A program made the translations under genes and the position numbers. Below, in pieces: positions 35,201 to 46,322 of a stretch of DNA of 64,000 bases (positions are counted from its first letter, which is position 1; each line of letters starts with the position of its first letter). Source of the DNA: Bombyx mori (Eukaryota; Arthropoda; Insecta; Lepidoptera; Bombycidae); the NCBI RefSeq assembly GCF_030269925.1, contig NC_085112.1, positions 1,923,501 through 1,987,500 on the forward strand. The letters run 5' to 3'. The notes beneath the pieces were generated by a model. The model had not been told where the DNA came from. It searched no databases and was given only the letters and a program-made list of their open reading frames with translations.

Positions 35201-38200
35201 TCTTCGTCATAGATAATACACTTAATATTTGAGAGTCTTCGCCATCTTGCTTTTCTCTACCTATCATTCTCTTTTCCCTTTCTTACAGTTTTCTCTGACT
35301 CACATAAGATGTGACTTCACTCGTTCCATTCTTACCAACCCTAATCCCAAATAGCAAATCGAACCAACAATTAGTGTATTTTTTATCATATTTAAACTGG
35401 ATAAGATATTAGAACGAAGATATAAAATTATTGTATTTTCATTGGTTCTTGATGCGTATGAAATTTGTCAAGTTAATCGGACACCTTGAAATCGGTGACA
35501 ATGACATTAAAAAAAAAAATTACATACAAACCAAAATACGTATGAAGTTAATAAAAGCCTTTTTACAAATGTATAATTAGAATAAAAATTTGTCTCTTAC
35601 GTGGCGAAAATTCCGAATTGCACAAAGCAAGTCAGCAGGGTCCAAGGCAGAAGGGGACGTTTGAACAAAGGTACTGTCTGATCCTTCATCGAAGACCAGA
35701 CGGCAGCGGCTCCTTTACTATTACAAGCTTTGGAAAGCTGACTGTCCATTACTAGGGATTTTATCTGAAATACAATGTTATATATGTATGTAGTTTGAAA
35801 ACAAAGAAAAAAACGCACAAAAATGTATGCATGTAATAATAATATTTTAATATTAAAAACAATAAATATATAATTAATATTAAAATAATACGGTCTGCTT
35901 GTTTCTTTTTAACACAATTATGTAATCCAGTTCAAACATGACAGGCACTGCCAAAAAGGTAGCCTGTAAAGCTTGTAACTTTAAAATTTAAGGATAGGCT
36001 AATTTACTATTCCTGAAGCTTCGTGAGTTGTGGACGTAATCAAAACTTTACGGTTTAATTTTGCGTTTTTTTTACTGTCATTATTATTGTAATACGACTG
36101 ACTGGTCATCTCAACAATCACCACGAAAAATAGCTGGGAACAAATCACGCCCGGCCCCAATTTATTAACTGCGCTATGGGTACCAGAGACTGACGTACAT
36201 ATTTATATGCATTTAAATATATTCATATATAAATAGTAAACAGCCAGACAAATAGCAAACAAACCAGTTCATCACAAAGCTTTTGCCCGATGTGAGAATC
36301 GAACCCACGACGCTCGGCGAAACAGGGTCGCTAACTGCTGGACCACCGAGTGAGTCATTAATCTGCTATGTACTGGATTCTTAATGCCCGAAATAAATAA
36401 TGACATTAAAAAAACGCGAGACTAAACCGTAAAAATAGGTTTGATTAACATAAATTAACTTACAGGAAAATCGTCTTTAGACATCTTTCTGTTTCCCGAA
36501 TAGATCGTCTTCACCACATCCAGAGCCTCGCTGTACCGGTCATTGGCGTTCAAGAACTTCGGACTCTCCGGAGCGAAAAGCAATAGCACTGATGCAATAA
36601 CGAAAGGCACTGCGCAGGCTACGACCAGTAGACGCCATGGACGATAAAGAATGTCAAGGTAGACTATAGGAAACGCGAAGTCTAGAGGTAGAATGAGCCA
36701 TGATATACCTGCGGAAGAATTATCCCATTGAAATCCCGTGGAGCGGCTTCATTCTAATGTAACCAAAGATGGCATGTCACAATATGAGTTTGCGCAACGA
36801 ATATCTTAGATCATTAACTTAGTCTTGTGTACTAATGAGACGCAGATAAGACGTTTTTTTTATTGCCCTAGGCAGACATACAGTTCACCTGATGGAGAGT
36901 GGTGACCGTCGTCAGAAATGCCAGGGGCAGAGCCAAGCCGCTGCCTACCGTTAGTACTCTTCACAAGCCTTGTTTGCAGAATGTCATAGCGCTCGGTAAA
37001 CACCGTAGAGAGGAGTTCATTCCAAAGCCAGATGGTACATGGCAAAAAGGATCTCTGGAAACGCACTGTGAATGAACGCAGTGGCTCCAGGTAGTATGGA
37101 TGAACTGTACTTCGGTAGCGTTGGGTGCGATGGTAAAAACGAGATCAAGGGATCATCTTAAACAATTGATGGCTGAACAAAATAAAACTCAGCTTCGATA
37201 TGGCCCGTTACTGAGACGATCATTTCCACGTTTTTCTTTTTGTTTTTGTTACATTCGAAGGCGGATAAGTAGACTCCTTCAATGGTGGAAGATCACAGTC
37301 GCTCGTGCCACTCGCAATGTCAGAAGTTGCCACATAATTGTCTACTGAATAATAGGCTAAATATTCTTAGATCAGTTCCACTTCCCAGCATTTGATAAAT
37401 TAATATTTAAGGGATTTATTTTTATAGTTCCCAAAAGCGATGATCCCAAAAATTTTCCTTCAAAAAGTTATATATATATTTTATTATTGCTTATGTGGGT
37501 AGACGAGCTTCACAGCCGACATGATGTTAGGTGGTTACTGGAGCCCATAGACATCTACAACGTAAATGCGCCAACCACCTTGAGATATAAGTTCTAAGGT
37601 CTCAGTATAGTTACAACAGCTGCCCTTGAAACCGAAACGCATTACTGCTTCACGGCAGAAATAGGCGGGGTGGTGGTACCTACCCGTGCGGACTCACAAG
37701 AGGTCCTATAACCAGTAATTACGCAAATTATAATTTTTGCGGGTTTGATTTTCATTATACGATGTTATTCCTTCACCGTGGAAGTCAATCGTGAATATTT
37801 GTTAAGTACGTATTTCAAAATCATCAATTGATTTAGGTATGACTTACATGGTAATATAACCGTTCCGATACCGACGAACGAAGACCCGAAGGCCACCATC
37901 TTGTCCCTGTGCCGCAGGTTGTTGAATTCGCCGAGATACGTGTAAACCACTGCTGATGATCCGGACATGCTAAAAAAATCATCATGTCAATGGCCAATTA
38001 CTTTTTAATTGGGCAGATACAAATTTATCATTCCACAGACAGTTTAATTTTGTGAAGGACATATTATAAATGGTTGCGATGTGATTGTTCATGATTTTGA
38101 AGTTTTATTAACTTTGTGTACCAGGCCCAAACACCTGTTACGTTTGCATACATCGTGATAATCTTTAGCGATAATTAACAGCTTAAACTAGGTAATACAT

Positions 38201-40579
38201 TAAATTAATCTGGTATGCCTTCAATGCCATTAAAAATAACGGATAAACATTTTAGCAGAATACTTACAACACAGCAGATAGGAATTGCAAGATCGCAAAT
38301 GAGATGATCTCAGGTGAGAAGCTGGCAAAGACCGAGAATACCGCGGATATGATCATGGAGAACAGCATCACAGGTCTCCGACCCTGGGTGTCTGCCAGCC
38401 AGCCCCAGAAGTATGATGTTAATATTATTGCTGAAATTAAGCCAAAAAGGACCAAATGAAAAATTCCTCGACCATAAAAAGTCCAGATATTGTAAAATCA
38501 TCAATGATATGAAATTTATAGCCAATAGTCATTGCCGTAACAATTTTCTGAAGTCAGTCAACAGTAATAATGGTATGCGACCTCTTCGAACTCTTCCCGG
38601 CTATCCGTCCACATAGTAACGCTTCCCCTAATTCCTGTCTAGGTTAATTTTGGTATTAAGAGCGTGCTGAAATTCATAACCACATTTCCGCTGCGAAGCA
38701 ATTGTCTATTTCAGTCTGCTCCAAATGAAATTTAATTGCACGCTATATGGTGCTCAGGCTTGAGCAGCTGGTCAACACCAGATGGGCCATTGACTTTAAT
38801 GCTCATCTACCTACGGCTTTAAAAAAGGCCATTCATTATCTACTATCACTATCACAGAGTCTTCGCTATCTACAGAGTCGATCGCAGAAAAATATAATAA
38901 AAATCAAACCCGCAAAGTTATAATTTGCGTAATTACTGGTGGTAGGACGTCTTGTGAGCCCACACGGGCAGGTACCACCGCTCTGCCTATTTCTGCCATG
39001 AAGCAGTAATGCGTTTCGGTTTGAAGGGTGGGGCAGCCGTTGTATCTATACTGAGACCTTAGAACTTATATCTCAAGGTGGGTGGCGCATTTACGTTGTA
39101 GATGTCTATGGGCTCCAGTAACCACTTAGCACCAGGTGGGCTGTGAGCTCGTCCACCCATCTAAGCAATAAAAATAATAATAAAAATATAGAAAACTCAC
39201 CCAACCCAATTTTTTCAATCACAATAACAATATCTTACCTAAGAACGGAATAGCTGATAGCCATCCTCGCTGTTGTAAGGTAAGTTTGAGGTCGCATTGG
39301 GCCACCGGCAGGATGTACCCGAGGGCCAAGCTCTGCATGATCATGCCCATCAGAATGACACCACTCATCAGCATATGCAGAATGTTGTAAACACCAAACC
39401 CTGATATTTTCATATGTTCATACATATTATCACATTTAAGAATTTATTTTCTTGGTTGAGAATCCATCAGTTTTATTTTGCTCGTGTATTAATATTAGTC
39501 GCAGCGTACACGGAGACTTCGCATTTGTATGAAGCACAAAATTGAGACTAGATATAATGCATTCATGATTAGCTTAATTTTAATAATCAAAGCATGAACG
39601 AAGCTAACCTATTTGATGATGTTATAAGCCCTCATATAGCTTTAGTTTAAAAATAAAGCTTATTTGTAAATCCTCTACCTCTGCTAGGCCTAGGCTTAAA
39701 CCGTTATTAAACGGGTTTTTTTGGTGGGACTTGACTGCATGCTTGACTGATGCAATCGCATATGGTTGGAGCAGACCGCGGGCTCAAGGCCCAGCCTCTC
39801 CTAACATTAATATGGTATCAATGCAATCTATTTATCTATTATGTAGTTTACTTTACTGCTTCAATGTCATATCTTTATCTTATCGAACTGTCTAAACAAA
39901 AACACAGATTATTTTACGAACTATCACCTAAATCAGTCTGCCCAACTTATTTAGATTTCTGTGCGAATTTCCGATTTAATGACCACATTTAAATTTACTC
40001 AACGACGAAGCCATTCAAAAAAGACAACATACATATAAATAAGAGATATTTTTTCTTAGACACTACAAAAGACTGAAAAAAAATTTTAAGGTGCAAAATT
40101 TTATAAATTCTCGAATAAGTACATAGTTAAGATTGTTGGTTTATATTGTATGCTTATATTGTTATAAACACCTTATATGCAAAATAACAAAAAGCCAGTA
40201 AATACTGCGACGGGGTTTTCCGAAACTGTTTCATAAAAAATAATATAACGTTTTATTATAAGCTAGTTAATGTAGAATAAACATGAAGTTGATCCAAGAG
40301 CAAATGCTACATATTACGTATTTGTTTGACGTAAAATGAAAATAAATATTTAGTTAACATTAAGTATTACGATTGCACGGTGGGTTTGTCCCGCTATAGT
40401 TTCAATATCTCGTCTATTTTTATTGTGTTTGTTGTATTTTATCGTAGCTGTGAGCATGGCAGTGTTGCTTACTTCGATGCACTTTCTTACTTACCGGCTT
40501 CCATCATAGCTTCATCTAACGTCGCTATGCGAGTCTTCTCCTTATCTCCCTCTTTCTCTATCTTCCCGTTTGCTGTCAT
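32271..40579 (-). CDS. MFS transporter A, SV2-like (10 exons, 524 aa)
   Basis: Exons (5' to 3'): 40495-40579, 39239-39400, 38268-38430, 37848-37969, 36464-36708, 35601-35764, 34737-34860, 33870-34153, 33412-33539, 32271-32368. All junctions are GT/AG and the phases (1,1,2,1,0,2,0,2,1) give a 1575-bp frame ending in TGA. An acidic/basic N-terminus (MTANGKIEKEGDKEK) precedes about 12 membrane segments. MFS motif A is present twice: GWLADTQGRRP (92-102) and GFLVDFIGKKP (385-395). YTYLGEF follows TM4 and PESPK is at 224-228 after TM6, as in SV2-like proteins. The TM7-8 loop carries paired cysteines and N-glycosylation sequons at N352 and N363. The C-terminus is short and basic (LPGKKTLKRKQ). An alternative donor inside exon 7 (34799) would break frame with exon 8. 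Tandem paralogue of 11211-22805. Substrate unknown. Confidence 0.94.
32632..33146. mobile_element. Tc1/mariner-type MITE
   Basis: About 27-bp terminal inverted repeats starting TGGAGGGTAGAGGTRAGGA, two mismatches, flanked by TA on both sides. 515 bp with no transposase. It lies in intron 9 of transporter A. Confidence 0.75.
35178..35229. repeat. Short perfect-like hairpin
   Basis: 22-bp arms (35178-35199 and 35208-35229) with one mismatch around an 8-nt GTCTTCGT loop. In intron 6 of transporter A. Could be a MITE relic or a small structured RNA; no conservation evidence available. Confidence 0.6.
36128..36358 (-). mobile_element. tRNA-derived SINE, family S3
   Basis: Minus strand: tRNA-like head with GGTGGTCCAGCAGTTAGCGA (A box region) and GGGTTCGATTC (B box), a body with GTCAGTCTCTGGTACCCATA, and the end GTGATTTGTTCCCAGCT. 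Related copies at 61457-61690 and, partial, at 46966-47480. In intron 5 of transporter A. Confidence 0.75.
36855..37160 (-). mobile_element. LINE 3'-end remnant, family L-c
   Basis: The minus strand encodes RSFLPCTIWLWNELLSTVF and ERYDI, a reverse-transcriptase C-terminus, followed by GRQRLGSAPGISDDGHHSPS. In intron 4 of transporter A. A parallel copy is at 53975-54262. Confidence 0.65.
37483..37817 (-). mobile_element. Bm1 SINE
   Basis: Minus-strand copy from about AATACGTACTTAACAAATAT to ATAAGCAATAATAAAATAT. It ends about 30 bp from the donor of exon 4 of transporter A. Confidence 0.9.
38893..39185 (+). mobile_element. Bm1 SINE
   Basis: AAAATCAAACCCGCAAAGTT through CTGGTGGTAGGACGTCTTGT to CTAAGCAATAAAAATAATAA. 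In intron 2 of transporter A. Confidence 0.92.
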
Positions 40580-41536
40580 TTTGAATTCTGCAAAGCGAAG
40601 TATGCAATCATTTTAATCGATTGTTTTTATTTTCGTACATAGGTGGAATTAACGAGCTTGCAGCGCAGATAATGCACCGCTTAAATGTCGCTGGCTCTTG
40701 AATTAACTGAGATCCAATCTCGAGGATTGGAGAATTGAAATAGCGGCTATATGATTGTGGTTTGGTAGAACTAGGCAATATGTTACTTATGTTAACAATT
40801 CATATTGACATAATCGATTGATGGGGAAAAAATTACTATAGTCGCTCGAGAAGATCTAAGTCGCTAGTTCGTGTACTCTGATTAATAGCCAGACTTGTAT
40901 GTATAATACTCTCATCTTTGGATTCGAGACATCACTGGCTTCATGGGTAAAGCATCCGATGAACTCAACTGGGCCTCACGTTTTGATAAATAATGGCTTC
41001 CACAATAAAGGAAGAGCAGCTTCGTTACAAATCATATATTTTATGAAATGAAAATTTTAAAAAACACACACGCTTAAATGCAAACGGAATTTACAAAGTT
41101 AATACGTTCTTTATTTTCTCCTGTCAACACCGGTCAGTATTTTAGAGCGAAATTATAAAATTATTGTATTGCTATCGGTCCTTGATGCGTGTGCTAATTT
41201 TCTAGTTAATCGGAACTCAGTGAAAATGGTATTCAAAGATTTAGTTGCATACAAACAAACATATAGATATATATAGGCCAAGATAATAAGAACGCGTTAG
41301 AATCGAAAGAGGTGATGTTTTTAAATTTGCCATTATGTACCGTATGAGGTAATGTTATTGATATTGTTTCTGTGAGTATATTTACTCATTTATATAACAA
41401 AAAAATATGTTCGTTGCCCTAGATCAGTATACCAGGTCATTATCTCAAAGGTGGAGCTCATAGATATCGCTAACGACGTTTTCAAGATAAGTTTGCATTT
41501 ATACAAGCAGATTCGTTCGTGAAGCAGCCGGTCATG
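40580..41536. promoter_or_regulatory. Upstream region of transporter A, no gene seen
   Basis: 5' flank of the ATG at 40579. No clear TATA box or initiator. Around 41150-41275 a stretch (AAATTATAAAATTATTGTAT, GTCCTTGATGCGT) resembles 35420-35470 and is probably an old repeat. Confidence 0.25.
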
Positions 41537-41668
41537 AGTGGTTAGGTCTCCTTTGGAGGCGCTCGGGCAGCTGTTAGCTAATTTCACCTCTCCTGGCTGA
41601 GCCTTTGCTCGCCCACCTGTCCTGGTGAAACTGGAAAGGCCTCCTGGCCACCAGTAATCCCTCATTCA
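41537..41668 (+). mobile_element. Jockey-clade LINE 3' end fragment
   Basis: GGTTAGGTCTCCTTTGGAGG and CCACCTGTCCTGGTGAAACT as in 27430-27560. 5'-truncated, no A tail. Confidence 0.8.
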
Positions 41669-41679
41669 TAAAAATGATA

Positions 41680-41937
41680 TAGCAATTCTTGTATATTAAT
41701 ATATATATAATCTGAATCTTGGAAACGACTCCAACGATTTTCATAAAATTTAGTAGGTATACAGGGGATTTCGGGGGCGATAAATCGATCTAGCTACGAT
41801 TTATTTCCAGAAAATGTTGTTTTATTCGTGTTTGCAATAATCAAATCTTCCCGATATCTATTGGCGAATAATACTACTATTTTTCTTAATTGAGGGCAAC
41901 TAACCGCTTTAAAGACACAACAAGATGGCGTTATCAA
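41680..41937 (+). repeat. Dispersed repeat R
   Basis: GCAATTCTTGTATATTAATA through CAGGGGATTTCGGGGGCGAT to GACACAACAAGATGGCGTTA. The other copy is inverted at 44112-44356 and continues at 46696-46725, split by an LTR element. Confidence 0.75.
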
Positions 41938-42029
41938 AAAAAAAAAAAACGAGCAAAGTGGTCATCATCTAGTTATAACAATATAAGTTCCGAACAATAC
42001 CCATACACAGCTCTAGTCGCTATAGTGGC

Positions 42030-42423
42030 TCTTTCACAATACAAGCAGTGCGATTATGGAATTCTCTCCCTCAACCTATTCGTGCTAGTTCCTCTCTAGA
42101 AGTTTTTAAGAGTCAAATGAAGAAACATTTCCTGTCACTTTAATTGTATTTAAGTTATTGTTTTATGTATGTTTATTTATATGTATTTTTCATTTTATAC
42201 TAGTTTTTTTTTAAAGCTTAGTTTAAAAATCATGCTTTAATAGCTTTTATATTGTACACTATTCCCCTCTTATACATCGTATTTCTCTCTGCTAATGGTT
42301 TGCTGGAAGAAAACTAATGAATGAGTTAAGCTCGCCTTTGTACATAGTATTTAGAGACATTCTTTAAATCTGTTTTTATTGTATTTTCTTTTTGTGTACA
42401 ATAAGTATAAATAAATAAATAAA
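42030..42423 (+). mobile_element. L2/CR1-like LINE 3' end fragment
   Basis: The frame 42045-42143 encodes AVRLWNSLPQPIRASSSLEV, then FKSQMKKHFLSL and a stop, the standard C-terminus of these reverse transcriptases. A 3' UTR ending in (AAATA)n repeats at about 42405-42435 follows. Confidence 0.75.
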
Positions 42424-42435
42424 AAATAAATAAAA

Positions 42436-43280
42436 CAATAACATTTGCTGTCTGTCTACCGAACAATTTGGACCGCTCAGTGGAAGATCTTGCCTTTGTC
42501 ACAACCCCGTCAAATACACGTCTTACCTTTTTATCTATGCTGAATACCACAAATGATTCTGAGGCACTATATATACATTTTTATATAAAGATAAACTTTT
42601 TATACAGTCACCGTTGTTACCTTGCGAATGAAAAACACAATAAACTTTAATCCTAACGATTTAATTTTCCTTATCAACGCTGATCCTAAAGACCCCAAAT
42701 GTAGATTGATAACGGATGCGAAACAATAATAATTTCTTTATGAGTCTAATTTATATGCGCGTTAAAACTTTAGCGACAGTAAGGCTTATAAATAATAAAA
42801 ATAAAATGATTTTCTTTATTGCAGGAGCTTCTTCGGTCTCATGGGTGTCGCAAGCGTGATAATACAAAAGTAAATAAATGCCGGATCAGTAAAATATCAT
42901 CAGAATAATACTTATTAAAACATTAGCAACAGTCTTCTTAACATCATATTGAGCAAGATCGAGGGAATGCTAATTAATAGCCTTTGCAACGGGAAAGACT
43001 AAAAAATATATGGTAATAGTCAGATAGTAATGTTTTAGGTTTTGAAATTACTAACATAGATTATAAGTAATACATAATATAAGTATAGTATAGTAATATA
43101 ACATAATGTACGGTTTCTTTACTGAGATAAAGATTTAATAATAATAATGATGTCTATGATGAAGCTTTGATGTTGTTTATGCTTCGATGGTGTAGTGGGT
43201 TGTATTGATTAATAATTAGACAACAATGTTTTTTTAGAATAAACCTTTTCACTGCCGCTCGACCCCTTTTGAATAGGCTT
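42436..43280. other. Intergenic sequence, no gene seen
   Basis: AT-rich with no bounded element or coding signal. Confidence 0.4.
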
Positions 43281-43284
43281 ATTT

Positions 43285-43520
43285 TTATTACGCGGTTGGG
43301 TGAACGAGCTCACGGTCCAACTGGGGTTTAGTGGTTATCAGATCCCTTATTCATCTACAACGTAAGTGCCGCCACCCGTCACAACACATGAGTTCTAAGT
43401 GTCAGTTGTGCTCCACCCTTCAACCGAAACATGTTATTGCTTCACAGCAGATATAGGCAGGGTGGTGATACCTACCCGTTGAGGATCATAAGACGTCCTA
43501 CCATCATTCGCCCGCAGCGC
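43285..43520 (-). mobile_element. Diverged Bm1 SINE
   Basis: Plus-strand blocks GGGTGAACGAGCTCACGGTC and GCAGGGTGGTGATACCTACC match reversed Bm1 with many changes. Confidence 0.75.
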
Positions 43521-43535
43521 CTCTACCATTGTGCT

Positions 43536-43702
43536 TACTGCGAGTTTTTTAACGTTCTCGATAGCGTAAAAGTTAACTCAAATTTGTATGGAGTTGGAAC
43601 GTTTGCCTAGGTTTGCCAGTAGGGGCGCTGTTCAAACTGCATACAAATATGAGTTAACTTTTACGCTATCGAGAACGTTAAAAAGCTCGCACTAAGCACA
43701 CA
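43536..43702. mobile_element. Foldback MITE (complete hairpin copy)
   Basis: The left arm GTGCTTACTGCGAG and the right arm CTCGCACTAAGCAC are inverted. The match continues inward through TTAACGTTCTCGATAGCGTA and AAAGTTAACTCA to a centre with GTAGGGGCGCTGTT. Partial relatives are at 11385-11508 and 21665-21778. A target duplication is not evident. Confidence 0.7.
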
Positions 43703-44111
43703 GATCCGCCTGAGTTATTGTGCAGTCGCACCAGAATATGTGTTTCCATTGTGCTCTCAGCTCGGATGTTAGCGCACACATGAAGACACGTAGTCAAAAT
43801 CGCCTCCTGCCTATCTAACCCTTCCTACTATTTAATTCTCCTCGCCAGTAATAAGTAGCACAGGGGTACTTAAAACATGCGCGGGATCAACACAAATATC
43901 TTTTATACTTAAAATTGTTTTTTTTTGCTTTTTAGTACAACTAATACAACTATGTAATCAAAGAATGTTTTAAATATCTAATCTCAAATACCCCCAATGT
44001 CGATGAATAAAAAGAACTCATAAAACAATAAAATTTTATGACAAGCAGTATTTTGTAACATAAAGGAAAAAGAAATTAGTGACTACATTTGTCATTGTCT
44101 CATATTAATAT

Positions 44112-44356
44112 CACTAGATGATTTTGATAACGCCATCTTGTTGTGTCTTTAAAGCGGTTAGTTGCCCTCAATTAAGAAAAATAGTATTATTATTCGCCAA
44201 TAGATGTCTGGAAGAGTTGATTATTGAAAACACGAATAAAATAACATATTCTGAAAATAAATCGTAGCTAGATCGATTTATCGCCCCCGAAATCCCCTGT
44301 ATACTAAATTTTATGAAAATCGTTGGAGCCGTTTCCGAGATTCAGATTATATATAT
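44112..44356 (-). repeat. Dispersed repeat R, split by LTR element
   Basis: Inverted copy of 41680-41937, ending at CAGATTATATATAT. The missing end resumes at 46696 (AATATATTAATATACAAGAA) beyond the LTR element. Confidence 0.75.
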
Positions 44357-44381
44357 AGTAAGGAATACCCTACTAAAAAGG

Positions 44382-44388
44382 TATAAAA
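44382..44388 (+). promoter_or_regulatory. LTR TATA box
   Basis: TATAAAA 26 bp into the 5' LTR, followed by a GC-rich stretch. The same motif stands in the 3' LTR. It fits an RNA polymerase II promoter driving the element from very near the LTR start. Confidence 0.6.
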
Positions 44389-45910
44389 CCGGCGCGCAGC
44401 TCCGTCACCCGCGCATTTGTCGGTGTCGGTCGACATTCGTGAGAGAAGGTAGTCGTGGACATGGTGTGCGTGAGTCATTGTTTTAAGTCTCTGTAAATGT
44501 GTGCTTAAAGACAAGATAATATCAAAGTGTTCATTATGTATTCTGGTTGTTTGGTGATTTATGTTGAATTAGTCAATTAATTAGAGTTTGAGAATAACAA
44601 AAGTTGTAGTGTGCTAATTATTGTTATTTTTTTTAAATGGTTTTTCTTCTGAATCCTAAATTCAGAATTGGGATAAAGAACTCAAAGCTCACAGACAACA
44701 GCTCATTCTGAACATCACAAAACACAAGACAACAGATATCTGCCCTGCAGCTTCTGGTGGGAACAGACGCCACCACACCTGTGGTGAGGACGCTAATTAT
44801 TGATGTCATGACTGAGGTGTCTCGGAGCCGTGAAGTCGAGAACTAGGTCGAGCTCCTAGTCTATAGGAAATCTAGATCCGGGAATCCGTGGACCTTACCG
44901 AATGGTGAGGATGGTGCCTCACGGGCATTGCCGCCAGCTCGGGCCCCTCGATGGTTCCTGCGGCAGTAGCACGCAAGCAACGTGCCGGTAGCTGCGTAAT
45001 ATCGGGTAATTTTTGGGAAATCAATCTGGTGAGTCGAATTATTTTTATTTCGATTCTGGTACCAAATGCTTTAGTTCCGAAATATTAAAGCAAGACTTCA
45101 CAGAAGTTTTAAGGAATTCGACACCGATAAGCAAAGTTAGTAAAATATGACGATGATGTGGTTAATTTTTTATGATTTAATGTTGAAATGAAGATAGATG
45201 GCCCAAACTGGTAATAGAACCTATAACACTCATGATTACATAAAGAAAAGTTGCCTCTTGCTACTGACGAGTTAAACATAGAAAACTGATGAGTGAGGTG
45301 AGAGTACCTCCACCGAGTGATACAGCTGATACCATCACTATTTGGTCGTACTGTACGCACTTGTCCGTAGTCGTAACTGCAACTCACTTGTGAGTTGTTC
45401 AGAGGCCGATGGGCGGCTGGTGGTATAGCGGAGACCTGGGTCTCAAAGGAGACTATTGTTGTATTGGTCTAGTAATGACCTGAGAGTCGCTGACTCTATA
45501 TTGTGAAGTGATGTGTATTGGTTTTATCATTTGTGGTAATGATAATATGGGTGGCATCAATGACACTAGCTGCGCCGACAGCCAGGCCAAGAACGTTTTA
45601 TACGATTTGAGTTGTCATAGTTTCTGATTATTGTGTTTTGACCTTGTGTTGTCAATGATTGTTATGGTTCAGTTTTCCGGTTTACCACGATCCGGTCAGT
45701 ATGGCCGAGCGGGATGCCTCTGTTCAATGATTTCAGTGGGGACTACTGGGAGACAACGCAGGCTGCGACACAGCACATGGTGCCCTGGCGTGGCAAGTGG
45801 TCTCCAGAGGCAGTGGTGGTGCGTACCGGCCGAGGCGTGCAGAGGCGTCTCGCTGGTCCGCGGCTTGATGGGTGTGCCTGCTGGTGGCGCTCCTACTGAT
45901 CAGCACCTGG

Positions 45911-46322
45911 CGTTAGTCGCCTCTGACGTTTGTCGTCATTTGCGTTAGTCGCACCCGGCGTTAGTCGCCTCTGACGTTAGTCGTCATTTGCGTTAGTCGC
46001 ACCCGGCGTTAGTCGCCTCTGACGTTAGTCGTCATTTGCGTTAGTCGCACCCGGCGTTAGTCGCCTCTGACGTTAGTCGTCATTTGCGTTAGTCGCACCC
46101 GGCGTTAGTCGCCTCTGACGTTAGTCGTCATTTGCGTTAGTCGCACCCGGCGTTAGTCGCCTCTGACGTTAGTCGTCATTTGCGTTAGTCGCACCCGGCG
46201 TTAGTCGCCTCTGACGTTAGTCGTCATTTGCGTTAGTCGCACCCGGCGTTCGTCGCCTCTGACGTTAGTCGTCATTTGCGTTAGTCGCACCCGGCGTTAG
46301 TCGCCTCTGACATTGGTCGTCA
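45911..46322. repeat. 48-bp tandem array built of three 16-mers
   Basis: About 8.6 copies with starts at 45911, 45959, 46007 and so on to 46295. Each unit is CGTTAGTCGCCTCTGA + CGTTAGTCGTCATTTG + CGTTAGTCGCACCCGG, so every 16 bp begins CGTTAGTCG. The first and last units carry the only changes (TTTGTCG, CGTTCGTCG, CATTGGTCG). All six frames are closed by stops; not coding. Confidence 0.95.

Noticed and set aside
45631..45948. 105-codon frame in the LTR element interior
   Set aside because: No gag, protease or polymerase motif; enters the tandem array and ends there.
45911..46322. CRISPR-like array
   Set aside because: Units are contiguous 48-bp tandem repeats without unique spacers, inside a eukaryotic LTR element.
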